From Eublepharis macularius (taxonomy: Eukaryota; Chordata; Lepidosauria; Squamata; Eublepharidae): 64,000 bases of DNA. Below the pieces are notes generated by a model. That model made no database searches, had not been told where the DNA came from, and worked only from the letters and a program-made list of their open reading frames with translations. The position numbers and the translations under genes were made by a program. Positions 45,735 through 57,106 of this stretch are shown piece after piece (the stretch's first letter is position 1; every line of letters begins with the position of its first letter). Location of the stretch: the NCBI RefSeq assembly GCF_028583425.1, contig NC_072801.1, forward strand, positions 61,457,766 to 61,521,765, given 5' to 3'.

Positions 45735-46205
45735 ATTGATATCTATTTACTTCATTTATACTCCACATTTCACTAAAATGGGGAACCAAAGCAGTTTACA
45801 TTATTCTGCTATCCTCCATTTTATCCTCACAACCCTGAGAAATAGGTTAGGCTGAGACAGCATGACAGACCCAAAGTAGGGTTGCCAGCTCCAAGTTGGG
45901 AATTTCCTGGAGATCTGGGGGGTGAAACCTGGAGAAACCAGGAGGAAGTGGGGTTTGGGGAGGGAAAAGACCTTGGCATGGCATAATTCCATACAGTCCA
46001 CCCCCCAAAGTAGCCATTTTCTCCAGGTGCACTGATCTCTGTGGCCTGGAGACCAGTAGTAATTCCGGAAGATCTCCAGCCACTACCTGGAGGCTGGCAA
46101 CCCTAACCCAAAGTCACCTAATGAACTTTCATGGCAGAGTGGGGATTTGAACCTGGGTCTCCCAGAGATCCTATTCCGAAACTCTAACCACTACACAACT
46201 CTGGC
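45735..46205 (-). mobile_element. Sauria-type SINE (inverted) split by a hAT MITE
   Basis: The tail lies left ('tatctatttacttcattt', 'ttttatcctcacaaccctga') and the head right ('gtggggatttgaacctgggt', 'aaccactacacaactctgg'). The body is interrupted at 45877-46105. Confidence 0.8.
45877..46105 (+). mobile_element. hAT-type MITE ('gggttgcc' family), intact
   Basis: It runs from tagggttgccagctcc to ctggaggctggcaaccct. A perfect 8-bp target duplication ACCCAAAG lies at 45869-45876 and 46106-46113. Confidence 0.92.
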
Positions 46206-47900
46206 TTTTATGGACTGGCTGATGTAGAACAATAGCAAGCAACCAGGCCTGGGTAAATCAAGCAAGCTACATGGTATCAAGTCACCAGGTGATTGCTGCC
46301 GGGCCTGACCCTAATAAGTTTTCCCTTAAAGGTTCAAACAGCCCTGGAAATAGCCTTCTTCCCTTCCTCCACCTTTTACTGACAGAAACTAAGGCAAGAA
46401 GATTAGCAGTTCTGTTGTGGTTGCCTAGCAATGTCTTCAAGCTACAGGCTCTGCTTCTATCATTTGGGCTTTTTTTAAAAAAAAACATTTTCCTAAAAAC
46501 TTGGGTCTTTTCTCAGGTTTGTAGAAAGATCTGTCCTGTCTATTCATGGTCCCAATCTCCTGGTTTAAGTATTGACAAATGGTGCCACATTGATAATTAG
46601 ATATATTGATGATATCACACTGTTTAAGAACCCACATTTGCTTTCTTTATACAAATAAGTGAGTGTGGTGTCACTCAATATACACTGAGTGTGGTGTCAT
46701 GGTTAACATGTTGGACTTAGATCAGATGAACCTAGATTCAAACCCGAGTCTGCCAGAGTGACAGTCTAACCACTATACTGTGCTGTCTCTCCAACCAGAT
46801 TGGGATCTTCTAATTAGAGTGCTCATGACAATCAGGTACTGCCAAGCACAAAAAAGACAGAGGAATCAGAAACAAAACAGATCAGGGAAAGGGCTTGTTG
46901 CTGTCACAGTTTGACAGAGGGTGACAGCAATGGGTCAGGATTGCAGGTCCAGGCAAACTGAAGGGAAGCTGGAGTTATGTGTGTGGGGTTGAGGGGTGCT
47001 AACCCAGGCAGGGACGCCTCTCTCTCTGTTCCTTTCCTCCCATCGCTGCCAAATTGCCTGTTCAATAAATAATGTTGTGTTTCAAAGCAGAGTCTTTGGA
47101 GGGGACGTGAGCTGTGACAGCTAAGCAAAGGGAAACATGAAGCTATTAAAGGAGGAAAATGTACTTGGAAGGAGAGGGGAACGAAGAGAGAAGACAATTC
47201 AGCACTTTGAGCCAGAGGTGCTGAGTTCAGTGTTATCTAACACTGCCCTTGTTCTTCCCCCTGGTCTTCTTTCCAAAATCTGACCACCTAGAGCTTCTTT
47301 GTAATCATATCTCTGGCCTCTTCGGGAGGCACAGCTCAAAGACAGAAACAGGCAAAGTGGGAGAAGCAGGACCAAGGAAGGGCCTTTGTCATCAGGCTGA
47401 TGGGCATCACAGTGGCCCAGTGACGGGCAAGGCTTTGCCTGGGCCGCATCACAGACTACCAACTAGCTTTTAAGCCTTTCTTTCAGCTTTCTTGGTTGAA
47501 TAACCTATGCTGTTCATTGTACCTAGATTTCTATACCTTTTTTCACATCTTCTAGACAACTAGTCTTCAACCTTTCTAGATCTTCCTTTAACCCCAATCT
47601 GCAACATAGGCCCCATTAAAAAAACATACATGTCTGTTCTCCACCTCTTGCCCCTTTCCCTCATCCACTTCATGGTCTACACACACAGCAGAGTGGGTGA
47701 CAAGATTCCTGACCAGGACCACTTCTGCCCTCCCTCCTGCCAAATGATAGGGCAGAGGAAACGGCAACCAGAGACACTCCACCTTCTGGATCTGGATGCA
47801 GTTGCCAGGCTCCTCCAGCTGAGGCCAGGAGTAGAGGGAAGCCGTCCATCAGCACCTTTCCCTTGGGCTCAGACCCAGCAGAAAACCCCTTCCCCAGTAG
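46206..47900. other. Intergenic; SINE head at 46668-46795
   Basis: At 46676-46790 a tRNA-like SINE head is visible ('gtgtggtgtcatggttaaca', 'agattcaaacccgagtctg') without its usual body. No gene is supported in the rest. Confidence 0.4.
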
Positions 47901-47901
47901 C

Positions 47902-48178
47902 GTTTTTTAAAATAAATATTTTATTGATTTTCCATACAGCTAGAAAGTAAGAAAAAAGAGAAAAAAAGAGTGAGAGAGGAAAGCAAGAAGAAAGAAAGAA
48001 AAAGAAAAAGAAAAAATACACAAAGATTTCATTAGGCTTGCTTATGTCAACATTCTAGTCCTCCACGTCTCATACTTTATCCTAATATAGAGTTGACTGT
48101 GATTTTTGATATTTCGTACCATATTGCCTTACTACAGTTTAGTCTCTATATTTATCTTTAATCCATTTGTAGAAGGCA
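47902..48178 (-). mobile_element. L1-like LINE 3' end, 5'-truncated
   Basis: On the minus strand a short reading frame ends ..FYKWIKDKYRD, followed by a 3' UTR with a pyrimidine-rich tract and 'tcaataaaatatttatttt' as poly(A) signal and tail. A 12-base duplication TTCCCCAGTAGC flanks it (about 47890-47901 and 48179-48190), showing target-primed insertion. The L1 assignment is from the C-terminal residues and tail structure only. Confidence 0.6.
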
Positions 48179-48869
48179 GTTCCCCAGTAGCTTTTAGTAT
48201 TGTACTTGCTCTGAGCTGCTTTGGAAGCCACATTTGGGGTAGAAAAACAGGATTGATGGATGGGTGACACCACATCAGAGTACAGGCAAAGAACTGCATT
48301 TTTAAAATGCCCCAACATAAAAACAAAACAAAACCTGCCCATAGAAAACTAACACAGTCTGTAATGAGCAGGGCTCAGCTCCTTTCTCCCTGCTTTGTTT
48401 TGTTTTTAATAGCAAGGAATCTTTTTACGGGAAGAGCATTTTAAAACCGGCAAGCTGAAGAGAACAGTCCTTTCTACCACCTACCATGACTATTTGCTGC
48501 ATGTGAAAATCAGATTCCAGTTTTTCTTCTTCTCTTTGGTATATCTACATTGCAGACATTCTGGTTTTAACATCCCTTCCTTCTCTTCAGGGAACTCTGG
48601 GAATTGTAATTCTGAAAGGGGGGGTAGGTTTAGAGAACACTAACAGAATTTTTAATATCTGTGCTGCCAAATTTTAATTCCCAAGATTGAGGATGGGGAA
48701 TGAGCACTGGGGCAGGGGAGGAAGCTTATGATGTTATACTTGATTTTAAAATGCTGTATGGGGAGCTTTGGGAACTATATTTTTCCTTAAAAATACACGA
48801 AATCTTCTAGCATAATAAAAGGATCTGTCTGTCTATGGCACATGTAACTCCCCAGAAAATGAAGGAAAT

Positions 48870-49460
48870 GAAGGTAGGAGTCTCAAAATTGCCCCTCTCC
48901 CCCGCTTCAGGATGGTAATGGGAGGTGCAGCACCAAATGTGAGGGGAATCAGAAGATCCTTCCCACATAACCACCAAAAATCCCCCCCCTGCTTTTTGCA
49001 TTGGAAGGAACCATTGTTTCTGGAAAGCAAAAACTCATCAAAAAATAAAGCTAGGTATGGAATTTTGACACCCGGTTCAGGATGGTGATGGGAGTGGCAA
49101 TGCCAAGAAGGAAGAGAATCAAGAGATCCTGGCCCAGGTTATGTGCAGAAGGTCGCCCCACCCCATGCTATTTGCAACAGAAGCAAAGGGTACCTTTGAC
49201 AGGCACAACTCATCTGAAAATAAAGCTAAGAGCCTCACAATTGGCCACACGTTTTAGGATGGCAATGGGAGTTGCGGTGCCCAAATGTGAAAGGAATTGG
49301 AGCATCCTGGTGCATGCCATCCACAGATCACCCACCCTCTCCACCCCCCATTTTTCCATTGGATGTGATGGTTGTCTGTGGCTGTGGCTTTGGAAGTGAC
49401 GGCTGTCAGAAAGTAAAGCTGGGGGTAAAAACTGGCAACCAGCTTTAGGCTGATAACAGT
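48870..49460 (+). repeat. Degenerate tandem repeat, about 170-190 bp unit, about 4 copies
   Basis: The phrase 'caggatggtaatgggag' recurs in variant form at about 48909, 49077, 49255 and 49445, each time preceded by 'aaataaagctagg'-like sequence and followed by 'gaatcagaagatcc'-like sequence. The units differ from each other by many changes. Confidence 0.65.
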
Positions 49461-49645
49461 GGGACTTGCATGGAGAAAAACAAAGGGAATCAGGCCATGC
49501 TAGCAGAGGTTATCTCCCAAACAAACCTCTGGTATTTGCAATGGAAGCATGGAGAAGGCAGGATGGGCAGTCAGTTCCCATAGGAAGGGTAGAAACTTTC
49601 CTCCCTCTGACAAAACAAAGGGGATGAACAGCTTTCCTGACTTAT

Positions 49646-50070
49646 CTGAGCCTGTGTGGTGCAGTGTTTAGAGAGTTGGACTAGGATCAAGGAGACTAGG
49701 ATCAGGTTCGAAACCCTGCTCTGCTATGCAAGGTTGCCGGATGACTTTGGGCCAGTTACAACCTCTCATTCAGGCCCAATTCACAGTAGGGTTGCCAGCT
49801 CCAAGCTGGGAAATTCCTGGAGATCTAGGGGGTGAAACCTGGAGAAAGTGGGGTTTGGGGAGTGAAAGGACCTTGCCATGGCATAATTCCATAGAATCTA
49901 CCCCCTAAAGTAGCCGTTTTCTCCAGGTGAACTGATCTCTGTAGCCTGGAGATCAGTTGTAATTCTGGGAGATCTCCAGCCACTACCTGGAGGCTGGCAA
50001 CCCTACTTCACAGGGTTGTTACGAGTATAAAATGGAGAGACAAACAGTTGAGAGGAGCCACTTTGTTTCC
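49646..50070 (+). mobile_element. Sauria-type SINE split by a hAT MITE
   Basis: The head reads 'gtgtggtgcagtgtttagag', the B box 'caggttcgaaaccctgc', and after the insertion the body resumes 'cttcacagggttgttacgag'. Confidence 0.8.
49787..50005 (+). mobile_element. hAT-type MITE ('gggttgcc' family), intact
   Basis: It runs from tagggttgccagctcc to ctggaggctggcaaccct. ATTCACAG on the left and CTTCACAG on the right form an 8-bp duplication with one change. Confidence 0.9.
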
Positions 50071-51446
50071 CTTTGGGGGACAATGATGGGCTCTAATGTT
50101 TGTTATAAATCTAATTTGGACTACTGTTTGCAAAAAAGAGAGATGTTTGCCCTTGTGGTTGCTGACTCGGGCATTGCTGCAGCTCTATTGGCAGGAGGCA
50201 GAACTGCTCCTTCAGGATTCTAACTACCATTATATATGGTGAGCACAGGGAGTTTTGGGGTTGGAGACTGTAACAAGCAAGCAAACAAACAAATCTTTCC
50301 CTCATGTAATTTCCTGGGTAAAAATCTTTCCCTCATGTAATTTCTTGGGTAACAGGCCCCATATGAATCTCTGCCTTTTTCCTTTGCCTGAGCAAAAAAC
50401 AGCTCAGGTGGCAGAAAGCAATTTTTGAAAAGGAAATGGTGCAGGGGAGGGGACATTAAACCCTCTCCAGCACCACGTTCCCAATACAGATCAGTACAAC
50501 CACATTCCCAATACAGTACAATACTCCCTCCCAGCGTGGCTTTTTACTGTTAAATTCAATATCAGGAGATCCAACCCTACCAAATTCCTACTGTAAACAT
50601 GTTCTTTGGCCCTCATGAGAGAACATGACTTCCAATGTGACGTGCACACATTTTTGGTTTACCAGGGTTTTGAAATAATACAAATCGCAGTGTGTGATCC
50701 TGCTTTCACAGTGTTTTCAACTCTAATTAAAAAAATCATCTTTTCCAAGCCCAAATAAAGGGGAAGAACAGGCTGGGTTTTCTAGAGGAAAAAGGGGGGT
50801 GTCTGGAATCCAGGAGTTTTTGTGAGTCTAGCTGGCTGGAGGAAGAAGTTGGGAACTAGAATTCCTGGGTCGACTGGAAGAAGAAAGGAGCCCTGATGTT
50901 TAAGGTTTGGGTGAATTGAAACTCCTCGGATGTTTTGGAAGGGATAAGGTTAGGGCCTCCTAGGGCCTCACTTGACCTCCTAGAGCCAGCTCCAGGTTCA
51001 GGGGAGGGGCTCTCATGTAAGACACCTTCCACAGGACCTCCTCATTTCCTCTCCCTCTGCGCCCAATCTCTACCACCAACCAGAGCAATCAAGGGCAGGT
51101 CATGGGAAGGGGGCAGGTAGCAACTCCTCTTCCTCACCACCATTGCTGCTGGTGACGGAGCAGGCAGTCCCTATGAGAGGATCAGGAGAAGAGGCACCTC
51201 TTGCCTCTTGTCCACCCGCCTGCCAACACTCTCACTTTACTGCACCACTCAGCTGTCCAGTGGGGGGGGGGGGGATGACAGCAGCAGCATCCTTGCACAC
51301 TGCCGTCACTCCCGTGCACCCAGAAATGACATCACCATAGTTTTGCCCAAATACCTGAGTGTGTCCAGTGTTTCCCAGTGATGTGCTGATGTCACTTCCA
51401 AACACAGGAGAGTGACACCAGCTGGGGTTGTTATCCTCCTGGTGGT
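50071..51446. other. Intergenic, no gene seen
   Basis: A small tandem duplication 'aatctttccctcatgtaatt' occurs at about 50291 and 50323. Otherwise no gene or clear repeat. Confidence 0.4.
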
Positions 51447-52212
51447 CACCAACATAAGGCTATAGTCCTCGTGAAAATAGTCAACCCGTTAGTAACTCAT
51501 TCAAAGTTTATCTTAAAGAGCAAGGTGCAAACACTTGCAGATTGAAGGATTGGTTGACTGGAGAATGCAGCAGACTGATTAACTAGACTAGAAAAATTAT
51601 TTCCTTGAAAAAGAATACACAAAACAGGATCTGAGCTAGCAGCCTGTTGGGACTTCTTAGGAGTAGTTGCACCCCATACCATCCCTGAGGGGCAGACGAC
51701 TGTAGCAAGGTTTGGGAGCGAGACTTCGCCCTGGAAGAAAAAGAACACACAGGATTATTGTGTCAAAGATATAATTTATACTTACCTATGAGCCATTGAC
51801 TATCTTGCCCACCTTGCAGGAACAGTGTATACTTATCACCATCTATTTACACTACAGGAATGAATGGACCAAGGTTGCACCTTATATACTGGCTCTTGAG
51901 GACCTGAAGTACTTCCTATTTATACTGGTTTTACTGTTTCTTGAAGGTGTATTAATTATTTATTGAATATTTATTGTATGAAGTCTGCATAAATTGGTGT
52001 ATTTACAATCCATTAAGATACTGTAGTTTTGATCCATTGTGATTTTGTATTACCAAGTGGGTGCTGGAAGGTATATTTGTAGCAGAGTGAAAGGTGATTG
52101 AATTATAATTATTACTCATTTTCCTATGCACCTTGCACTTTAAGATAAACTTTGAATGAGTTACTAACGGGCTGACTGTTTTAACAGGGACTATAGTCTT
52201 ATTGTTGGTGGT
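51447..52212. mobile_element. About 766-bp DNA element with about 70-bp terminal inverted repeats
   Basis: The left end reads caccaacataaggctatag then 'cccgttagtaactcattcaa' and 'agtttatcttaaag'. The right end (52139-52212) is its inverse, including 'gaatgagttactaacggg' and 'ctatagtcttattgttggtg'. The interior is AT-rich with no transposase. Confidence 0.8.
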
Positions 52213-52234
52213 TCTGACCCGTGCAATTTGTTGC

Positions 52235-52460
52235 TATCCTCCAGGAGGTAGCTGGAGATCTCCCAGAATTACAACTGATCACCAAGTGACAGAGATCAGT
52301 TCCCCTGGAGAAAATGTCTGCCTTGGAAGGTGGACTCCATGGCATTGTACCCAGCTGAGATCCCTCCCCTTTCTAACCCCTCCCCCTCAGGCTCCACCCA
52401 CCCCACCCAATATCCAGGAATTTCCCTACCCAAACCTGGCAAACCTTGTCAATGTGAGGA
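52235..52460 (-). mobile_element. hAT-type MITE ('gggttgcc' family), reverse copy
   Basis: On the plus strand it contains 'tcctccaggaggtagctgg', 'agagatcagttcccctggag' and ends 'cccaaacctggcaa', the inverse of the family start. Confidence 0.65.
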
Positions 52461-52559
52461 CATTGCTGGCAAGCCTCTCACAGCTGGATAAGTCCCCCCA
52501 TCCCCCACTGGTTGCCAGGGGAGACCTGGCAACCCTACAGTGGACAAGTACCAGGTAGT

Positions 52560-53864
52560 GTGCCCTAGTGAGAATCAAGCTAAAGTTCAGAGCCATGGAA
52601 GCATCCTTTCCACTGCTGAGTTACCTCACTTCGTTGTCTTGCCATGTGCTTGTGTGTGCAAAGAGAGGCAGGAGCTATGGCATCTTTGCTCGCTATGTAT
52701 GTGCACTCGTGGTGAGTCTTCCCAAAAAGAAGCAAACCCTCACAGCTCTTTTGGGATGTCATCATGCTCAGCAGTGCCCTATCTTCCACATGCAGCAGCT
52801 GAAATGAAGTGGAGTTGGAGCCTGGGAAATACGGTCACCTGACCTGTCATTGCACATTACCAGGGTGACAGTTGGGAGGAGACAGCCACATGATCGCCTG
52901 TCGTGTCTGGGCAACAAAAAGAAACTACTCGGGCTGACGCTGGAGGTCTGGTTCAGTGCACTGCTGCCCAGTGTGGTGAGCCATCACAGCTATGGGTTGG
53001 AGGTTCCCTAAACAGTGAATGGCTCCTCATGTCTGGAATCACTGCCTACCCCCTAGGCTTGCTGTTGATTCCTCCTAACCAATGCCCAGAATTCGCTTGA
53101 GTAGCAGCCAAAGGCTGTGTTTGGTTTAAAATCCTTTGCTTCTGGCTGGTGATTTCTAGCTTCCAACCCTTGGTTCTCAGATTCTGGCTCTTACTCCACA
53201 GCTGCCTACAGCCCAGCAAGCACAGATTCTGTGAGAAAAACAGCGCAGCCTGAATAGCCCAAGGAATGATACGTGACAGAGATAACTCCCTCATATGACA
53301 ATCTCTATATTAAAAACACACACATAACACTCTAGACCGCTCCCTACTGCAATGAAGGAATGCGAAGAGAAAAAAAACTGGGGCAGGGGGTGAGGGGAGA
53401 GACTCTGTAGAAATGTTAGACGCTAAACGCTTGCCGTTTCTTTTCAACAACCTTGGGTGCCTTTCTCCTTGGTCTTGCCAGCTCTGTATCTCAGATTTCT
53501 CTCCATCTTCCCTCATCTCTGTCACCAGAGGGAGACTGTTGTTGGGGGAGGGGGGGAGATAAAAGGCGCCTTATGCTCCCTTACTGTCTGTTGATAAATA
53601 TATCTCTACATTCACCCACTCAAAATGCCTTCAGGCAGGGGATAAATGTCATTTGGTGTTTCTGCAACACCTGGTGCATACAGAGCCACAGATTTCGGAC
53701 GGGATGGGGGAAACGAGTGGGGGGTGGGGGTGATGGTAAGACTGGCTTTTTCTATCACTGGGAATGCCTGGCAGTTAAGTGTCTCTGATCAAGATAAGAC
53801 TGCCAGCTTTTTCTTCTTGGCAAGGCTCTTGTGCTTTAACATGCAGAAATCCAACCTTCCTGCC
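52560..53864. other. Intergenic, no gene seen
   Basis: Open frames are present but none has a domain. No repeat family was recognised. Confidence 0.4.
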
Positions 53865-53865
53865 A

Positions 53866-54070
53866 CAGATCAAATCAGGCAGTGGTTAGAGTGCTGGTCT
53901 CTGGATCTAGGAGAACCGAGTTCAAATCTCCACTCTGCCCCAGAAACTTGCCAGGCAACATTGTCAACCTAACCTCTCTAATAGGGGTGTTGTAATGATA
54001 AAATGGAGGATGGAGGGATCTTGTAAGCCTCCTTGGGTCCCCATTGTGGGGGGGGGGAGTGTATATGTGT
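53866..54070 (+). mobile_element. Sauria-type SINE
   Basis: It contains 'cagtggttagagtgctggtc', 'gagttcaaatctccactctg', 'ataggggtgttgtaatgata' and 'ggtccccattgtggggg'. Confidence 0.75.
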
Positions 54071-54239
54071 ATAGAGTGCAACCTTCACATCTAAATAGTC
54101 ATTGCTAGCTTCCCTGAGATTAGGAAGCCAGGGATCTCATGCAGGCTTGAGCCTCTGTACCCCTCCCCTTAAAAAAATTTAGCAAATTGCAAAAAGACAG
54201 GTTAAAGCGTTCTGTTGGGAAATCATTAAATGTTAGAGG

Positions 54240-54690
54240 CAATGTAGTGTAGTTGTTAGAGTGTCAGACTGGGATCAGGGAAAACCATGGCCGTTTCCAG
54301 ACGGCCCCCCGCCTTGCGAAACATCGCGCGTCGTCGCGCGTCGTTGCGCAGAAAACGCGAAATATCGCGTTTTCTCGCGCAAGTTTTGCGCGACGTCGTG
54401 CAAAACTCGCGCGAGAAAACGCGATATTTCGCATTTTCTGCGCAACGACGCGCGATGACGCGCGACGTTTCGCAAGGCGGGGGGCCGTCTGGAAACGGCC
54501 CATGTTAGAATTCCCACTCTGCTACGGAAGCTCGCTGGGTGATCTTGGGTCAGCCACACTCTCTCAGTCTACCCTACTTCACACAGCTATTATAAGAATA
54601 AAACAGAGGAGAGGAGAATGACGACATAAGCCACTTTAGGTCTCCATTGGGGAGAGAGAGTAGAAATGATGGAAGTAAATAAATAATAAA
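54240..54690 (+). mobile_element. Sauria-type SINE split by a CpG-rich palindrome
   Basis: The head 'gtgtagttgttagagtgtca' lies left. The body resumes at 54501 with 'gttagaattcccactctg', 'cttcacacagctattataag' and the tail 'gtagaaatgatggaagtaaa' with AAATA repeats. Confidence 0.85.
54289..54500. mobile_element. 212-bp CpG-rich near-perfect palindrome with 3-bp target duplication
   Basis: It starts GGCCGTTTCCAGACGGCC and ends with the exact inverse. The two arms of about 105 bp match almost completely and are full of CGCG and GCGA words. CAT lies immediately outside each end (54286-54288, 54501-54503). GGCCGTTT ends are shared with the Harbinger-like hairpin at 45001. The palindrome opens mirrored Arg/Ala-rich frames on both strands that are not genes. 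Confidence 0.85.
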
Positions 54691-54959
54691 ATAAAGCAAC
54701 CTACCTCTCTGAACACAGAGGTCTTGTTCACCTGCTTCACCCGATACTTGAGATGGCCAAATCTTTTGTGGGTCTTCCCACAGCTGTGTCAAACAGCACG
54801 GCCCCACCTGGTCTCAGTTCCTTGTCTCCACAACCCTATGACTTTCAGAGGATTCCACGTCCATGCCTTTCGGCAGCCCCTTAAGCCCCTTGCTTATTGG
54901 TTGGCCAGCTGCAGCCCAAAATGGTGCCCACTGCAACATGCTGTTCTTGTCAGTCACCT

Positions 54960-55285
54960 TGGATGTCTTGTTATTCAAGTCCACAGGCAGGTTGTTTGTG
55001 TGTGATGTGCCATCAAAACACTTTTGACTTATGGTAACCTTATGGATGAAAGACCTCCAAAGCGTCCTATCATTAATAGACTTGCTCTGATCTTGCAAAC
55101 TGGAGGCCGTGGCTTCCTTTATCGAGTCGAGCCACCTCAGTTGGGGTCTTCTCCTTTTCCTACTGCTGTCCACTTTCCCTAGCTTTATTGACTTTTCCAG
55201 AGAATCTTGTCTTCTCATGATGTGACCAAAATACAATAGCTTCAGTTTTGTCAATTTCATTTCCGCTAGCATTAAAAAACGAGAG
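54960..55285 (-). mobile_element. BovB (RTE) LINE ORF2 3' end
   Basis: The minus strand encodes LKLLYFGHIMRRQDSLEKS then RRRPQLRWLDSIKEATASSL and LWRSFIHKV, the conserved C-terminal tail of BovB/RTE reverse transcriptases ('FGHLMRR..SLEK', 'RWLD'). It is 5'-truncated. BovB is the partner of Sauria-type SINEs, whose tails resemble its 3' end. Confidence 0.8.
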
Positions 55286-56074
55286 GAAAAAACGAGAGTG
55301 CCAGAGCTCTGGCAAAACCTGCCCAGGCATGTAGGAAAGGTGGCCATTTTGTCCTTGATGTGTTCAAAGGCATGCTCTGCCTTTTTGTCTTCATATAATC
55401 TTGGGCTACAATGGAAATTAGGCAAGACTCTCGTTCCATAAGGGGCAGTTTCTGGTTTTTTTAAATAAAAACATAGATACTGATGTGATGCTACAATTTG
55501 AAGAGGAAGAGTGGCCTGTGAAAGGCTTTCTCTCTTTACTCATGGCTCGTTTCCCACTAAACATTATCCCCTCCAAGTCCCTTTATCCTCTGCTGGTTAG
55601 TGGAGCTAGATATTTTTAGACTCTGGACTTAATAATTGTGTCCCTTACCCCTTTTAATGACAATACTACATCAGGCGCACAAAGTATTCCAAGAACAAGG
55701 CAGTTGAGCAGCAGTGACATGCATGCTCTATCTTGTAACCAGTTAATACACATACTTTAGAGATGTGGAAATTGATGGTGAGAGCCAGTGATCAGCATGA
55801 AGCCAGACAGTGAACCTACTGCAAAGATTTTCTTTTTACTTATCATTTTTAAGGAACTGTAAGAGAAAAAAAGAAAACCAGCCCAATTATTTGTGAGACT
55901 GCTACCAAAGATGAAAGATCTCTGCTAGCACTGGACATCACAACAATCTTGCTTTGTTAAAAAACAGTAGGATTTGGGTATTTTAATGTTTATTTTACAA
56001 AAGACCTGACTGACCAGGAGTGATATTTTGTTCCTCTACCTTTGTCCAGCAATAGAAAAGGGCCAGACTGGGCA

Positions 56075-56076
<2 letters not shown>
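55286..56076. other. Intergenic, no gene seen
   Basis: No supported gene or clear repeat. Confidence 0.4.

Positions 56077-56077
<1 letters not shown>

Positions 56078-56120
<43 letters not shown>
56078..56120. repeat. (TG)n microsatellite
   Basis: About 20 nearly uninterrupted TG units. Confidence 0.95.
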
Positions 56121-56123
<3 letters not shown>

Positions 56124-56638
56124 CTGCAGAAGTGGGTGACATATGACCTATGACAAGAAAGCTACAGGGAATGGAACCAGAGAAATGGAGGGAGACACAA
56201 AAGAGATGTCCTTAACAGTTCACAGACTGAACAGAGATGCTTCTGTACGTTAATCCAGTGGGGTCCCAAGAAGCCCGGCAGCCCCAGGTGCACAGACAAA
56301 TTTGGGAAAAGGGAATTGAGGCCTAGCAGCTGTGTCTTTGCTGGCCACTTCACCAAGAAGATGCAACTTGGCACCTCCCTATACTGTTACAGCATGTCTC
56401 TGAGTATGTGCAGTATTTGTTAGTTAGAATATTAATAGACAACCTGTTACGCTCTTAGGGAGACTTGTAGAACAATTGCAGGCAATATACCTCAAACAGA
56501 GTTGCCACCTCTCTTTAGAAGCCAAGCCCAGTGCCACATTTCTGTTAAAGCCAGAATGCACACTCTGTACTATTTTTTTAAAAAAACACTCCTTGTTTTC
56601 ATCCCTTTTTACCGGGCAGGTAATCCCTGCAGAGTATT

Positions 56639-56642
<4 letters not shown>

Positions 56643-56671
<29 letters not shown>
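56643..56671. repeat. (CA)n microsatellite
   Basis: About 14 CA units. Confidence 0.95.
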
Positions 56672-56673
<2 letters not shown>

Positions 56674-56765
56674 TACCCTACTTCCTCTCCCCTTTTCTTG
56701 TCAGACAGCAGGGCCACCGGTGGGCAGGAATAAGCAGAACCAAGCCCCAGCAACTGTGAGGCTGA

Positions 56766-56975
56766 GGGCTGAGCTACAGGTGAGGAATGACACTTGAATG
56801 TCGGCAAGTGAACAGACTCACATGTATTCCTCCCTGTTCACTTGCGCTCCACTTGCACTCTACTTGATCATGTGATCGAGTGGAGTGCAAGTGGAGCGCA
56901 AGTGAACAGGGAGGAATACACGTGAGTCTGTTCGCTTGCCATTCAAATGTCATTCGTCACTTGTAGCTTGGCCCT
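56766..56975. mobile_element. About 210-bp hairpin MITE ('gggctgagctac' family)
   Basis: The left end gggctgagctacaggtgag and the inverse of the right end (gggccaagctacaagtgac) match. The match continues inward through 'gttcacttgcgctccacttg' to a turn at 'gatcatgtgatc'. Flanks (GAGGCTG / GAGTCTC) hint at a diverged 8-bp duplication. A broken relative starts at 8552. Confidence 0.75.
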
Positions 56976-57045
56976 GAGTCTCACCAGTTCTCTCATCAGC
57001 CACAGCAGTTGGTGTCAGTTCACTAACTGTCTCTTCTTCCTGCAG

Positions 57046-57106
57046 CGCTTCCAGTTTGAGAGATGTTGCAGTAGGCGAGCTCATGTCTATTGTCAGCCCT
57101 ACTGAG
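57046..57106 (+). CDS. Possible internal exon (ambiguous strand)
   Basis: The plus strand has a good acceptor (tgtctcttcttcctgcag ending at 57045) and a consensus donor (ACTGAG|GTAAGT) 61 bases later. One frame is open across it (..SLRDVAVGELMSIVSPTE). The opposite strand is also open over a longer span (57192-56950, with protein-like TSVGLTIDMSSPTATSLKLE), so either strand could be the coding one. I cannot name a family. Confidence 0.25.

Noticed and set aside
45215-45776. Frames over the pyrimidine-rich tract
   Set aside because: Ser/Pro/Leu- and Lys/Glu-rich frames on opposite strands reflect base composition only.
54253-54621. Overlapping Arg/Ala-rich open frames on both strands
   Set aside because: They are mirror images created by the CpG-rich palindrome and the flanking SINE, not genes.
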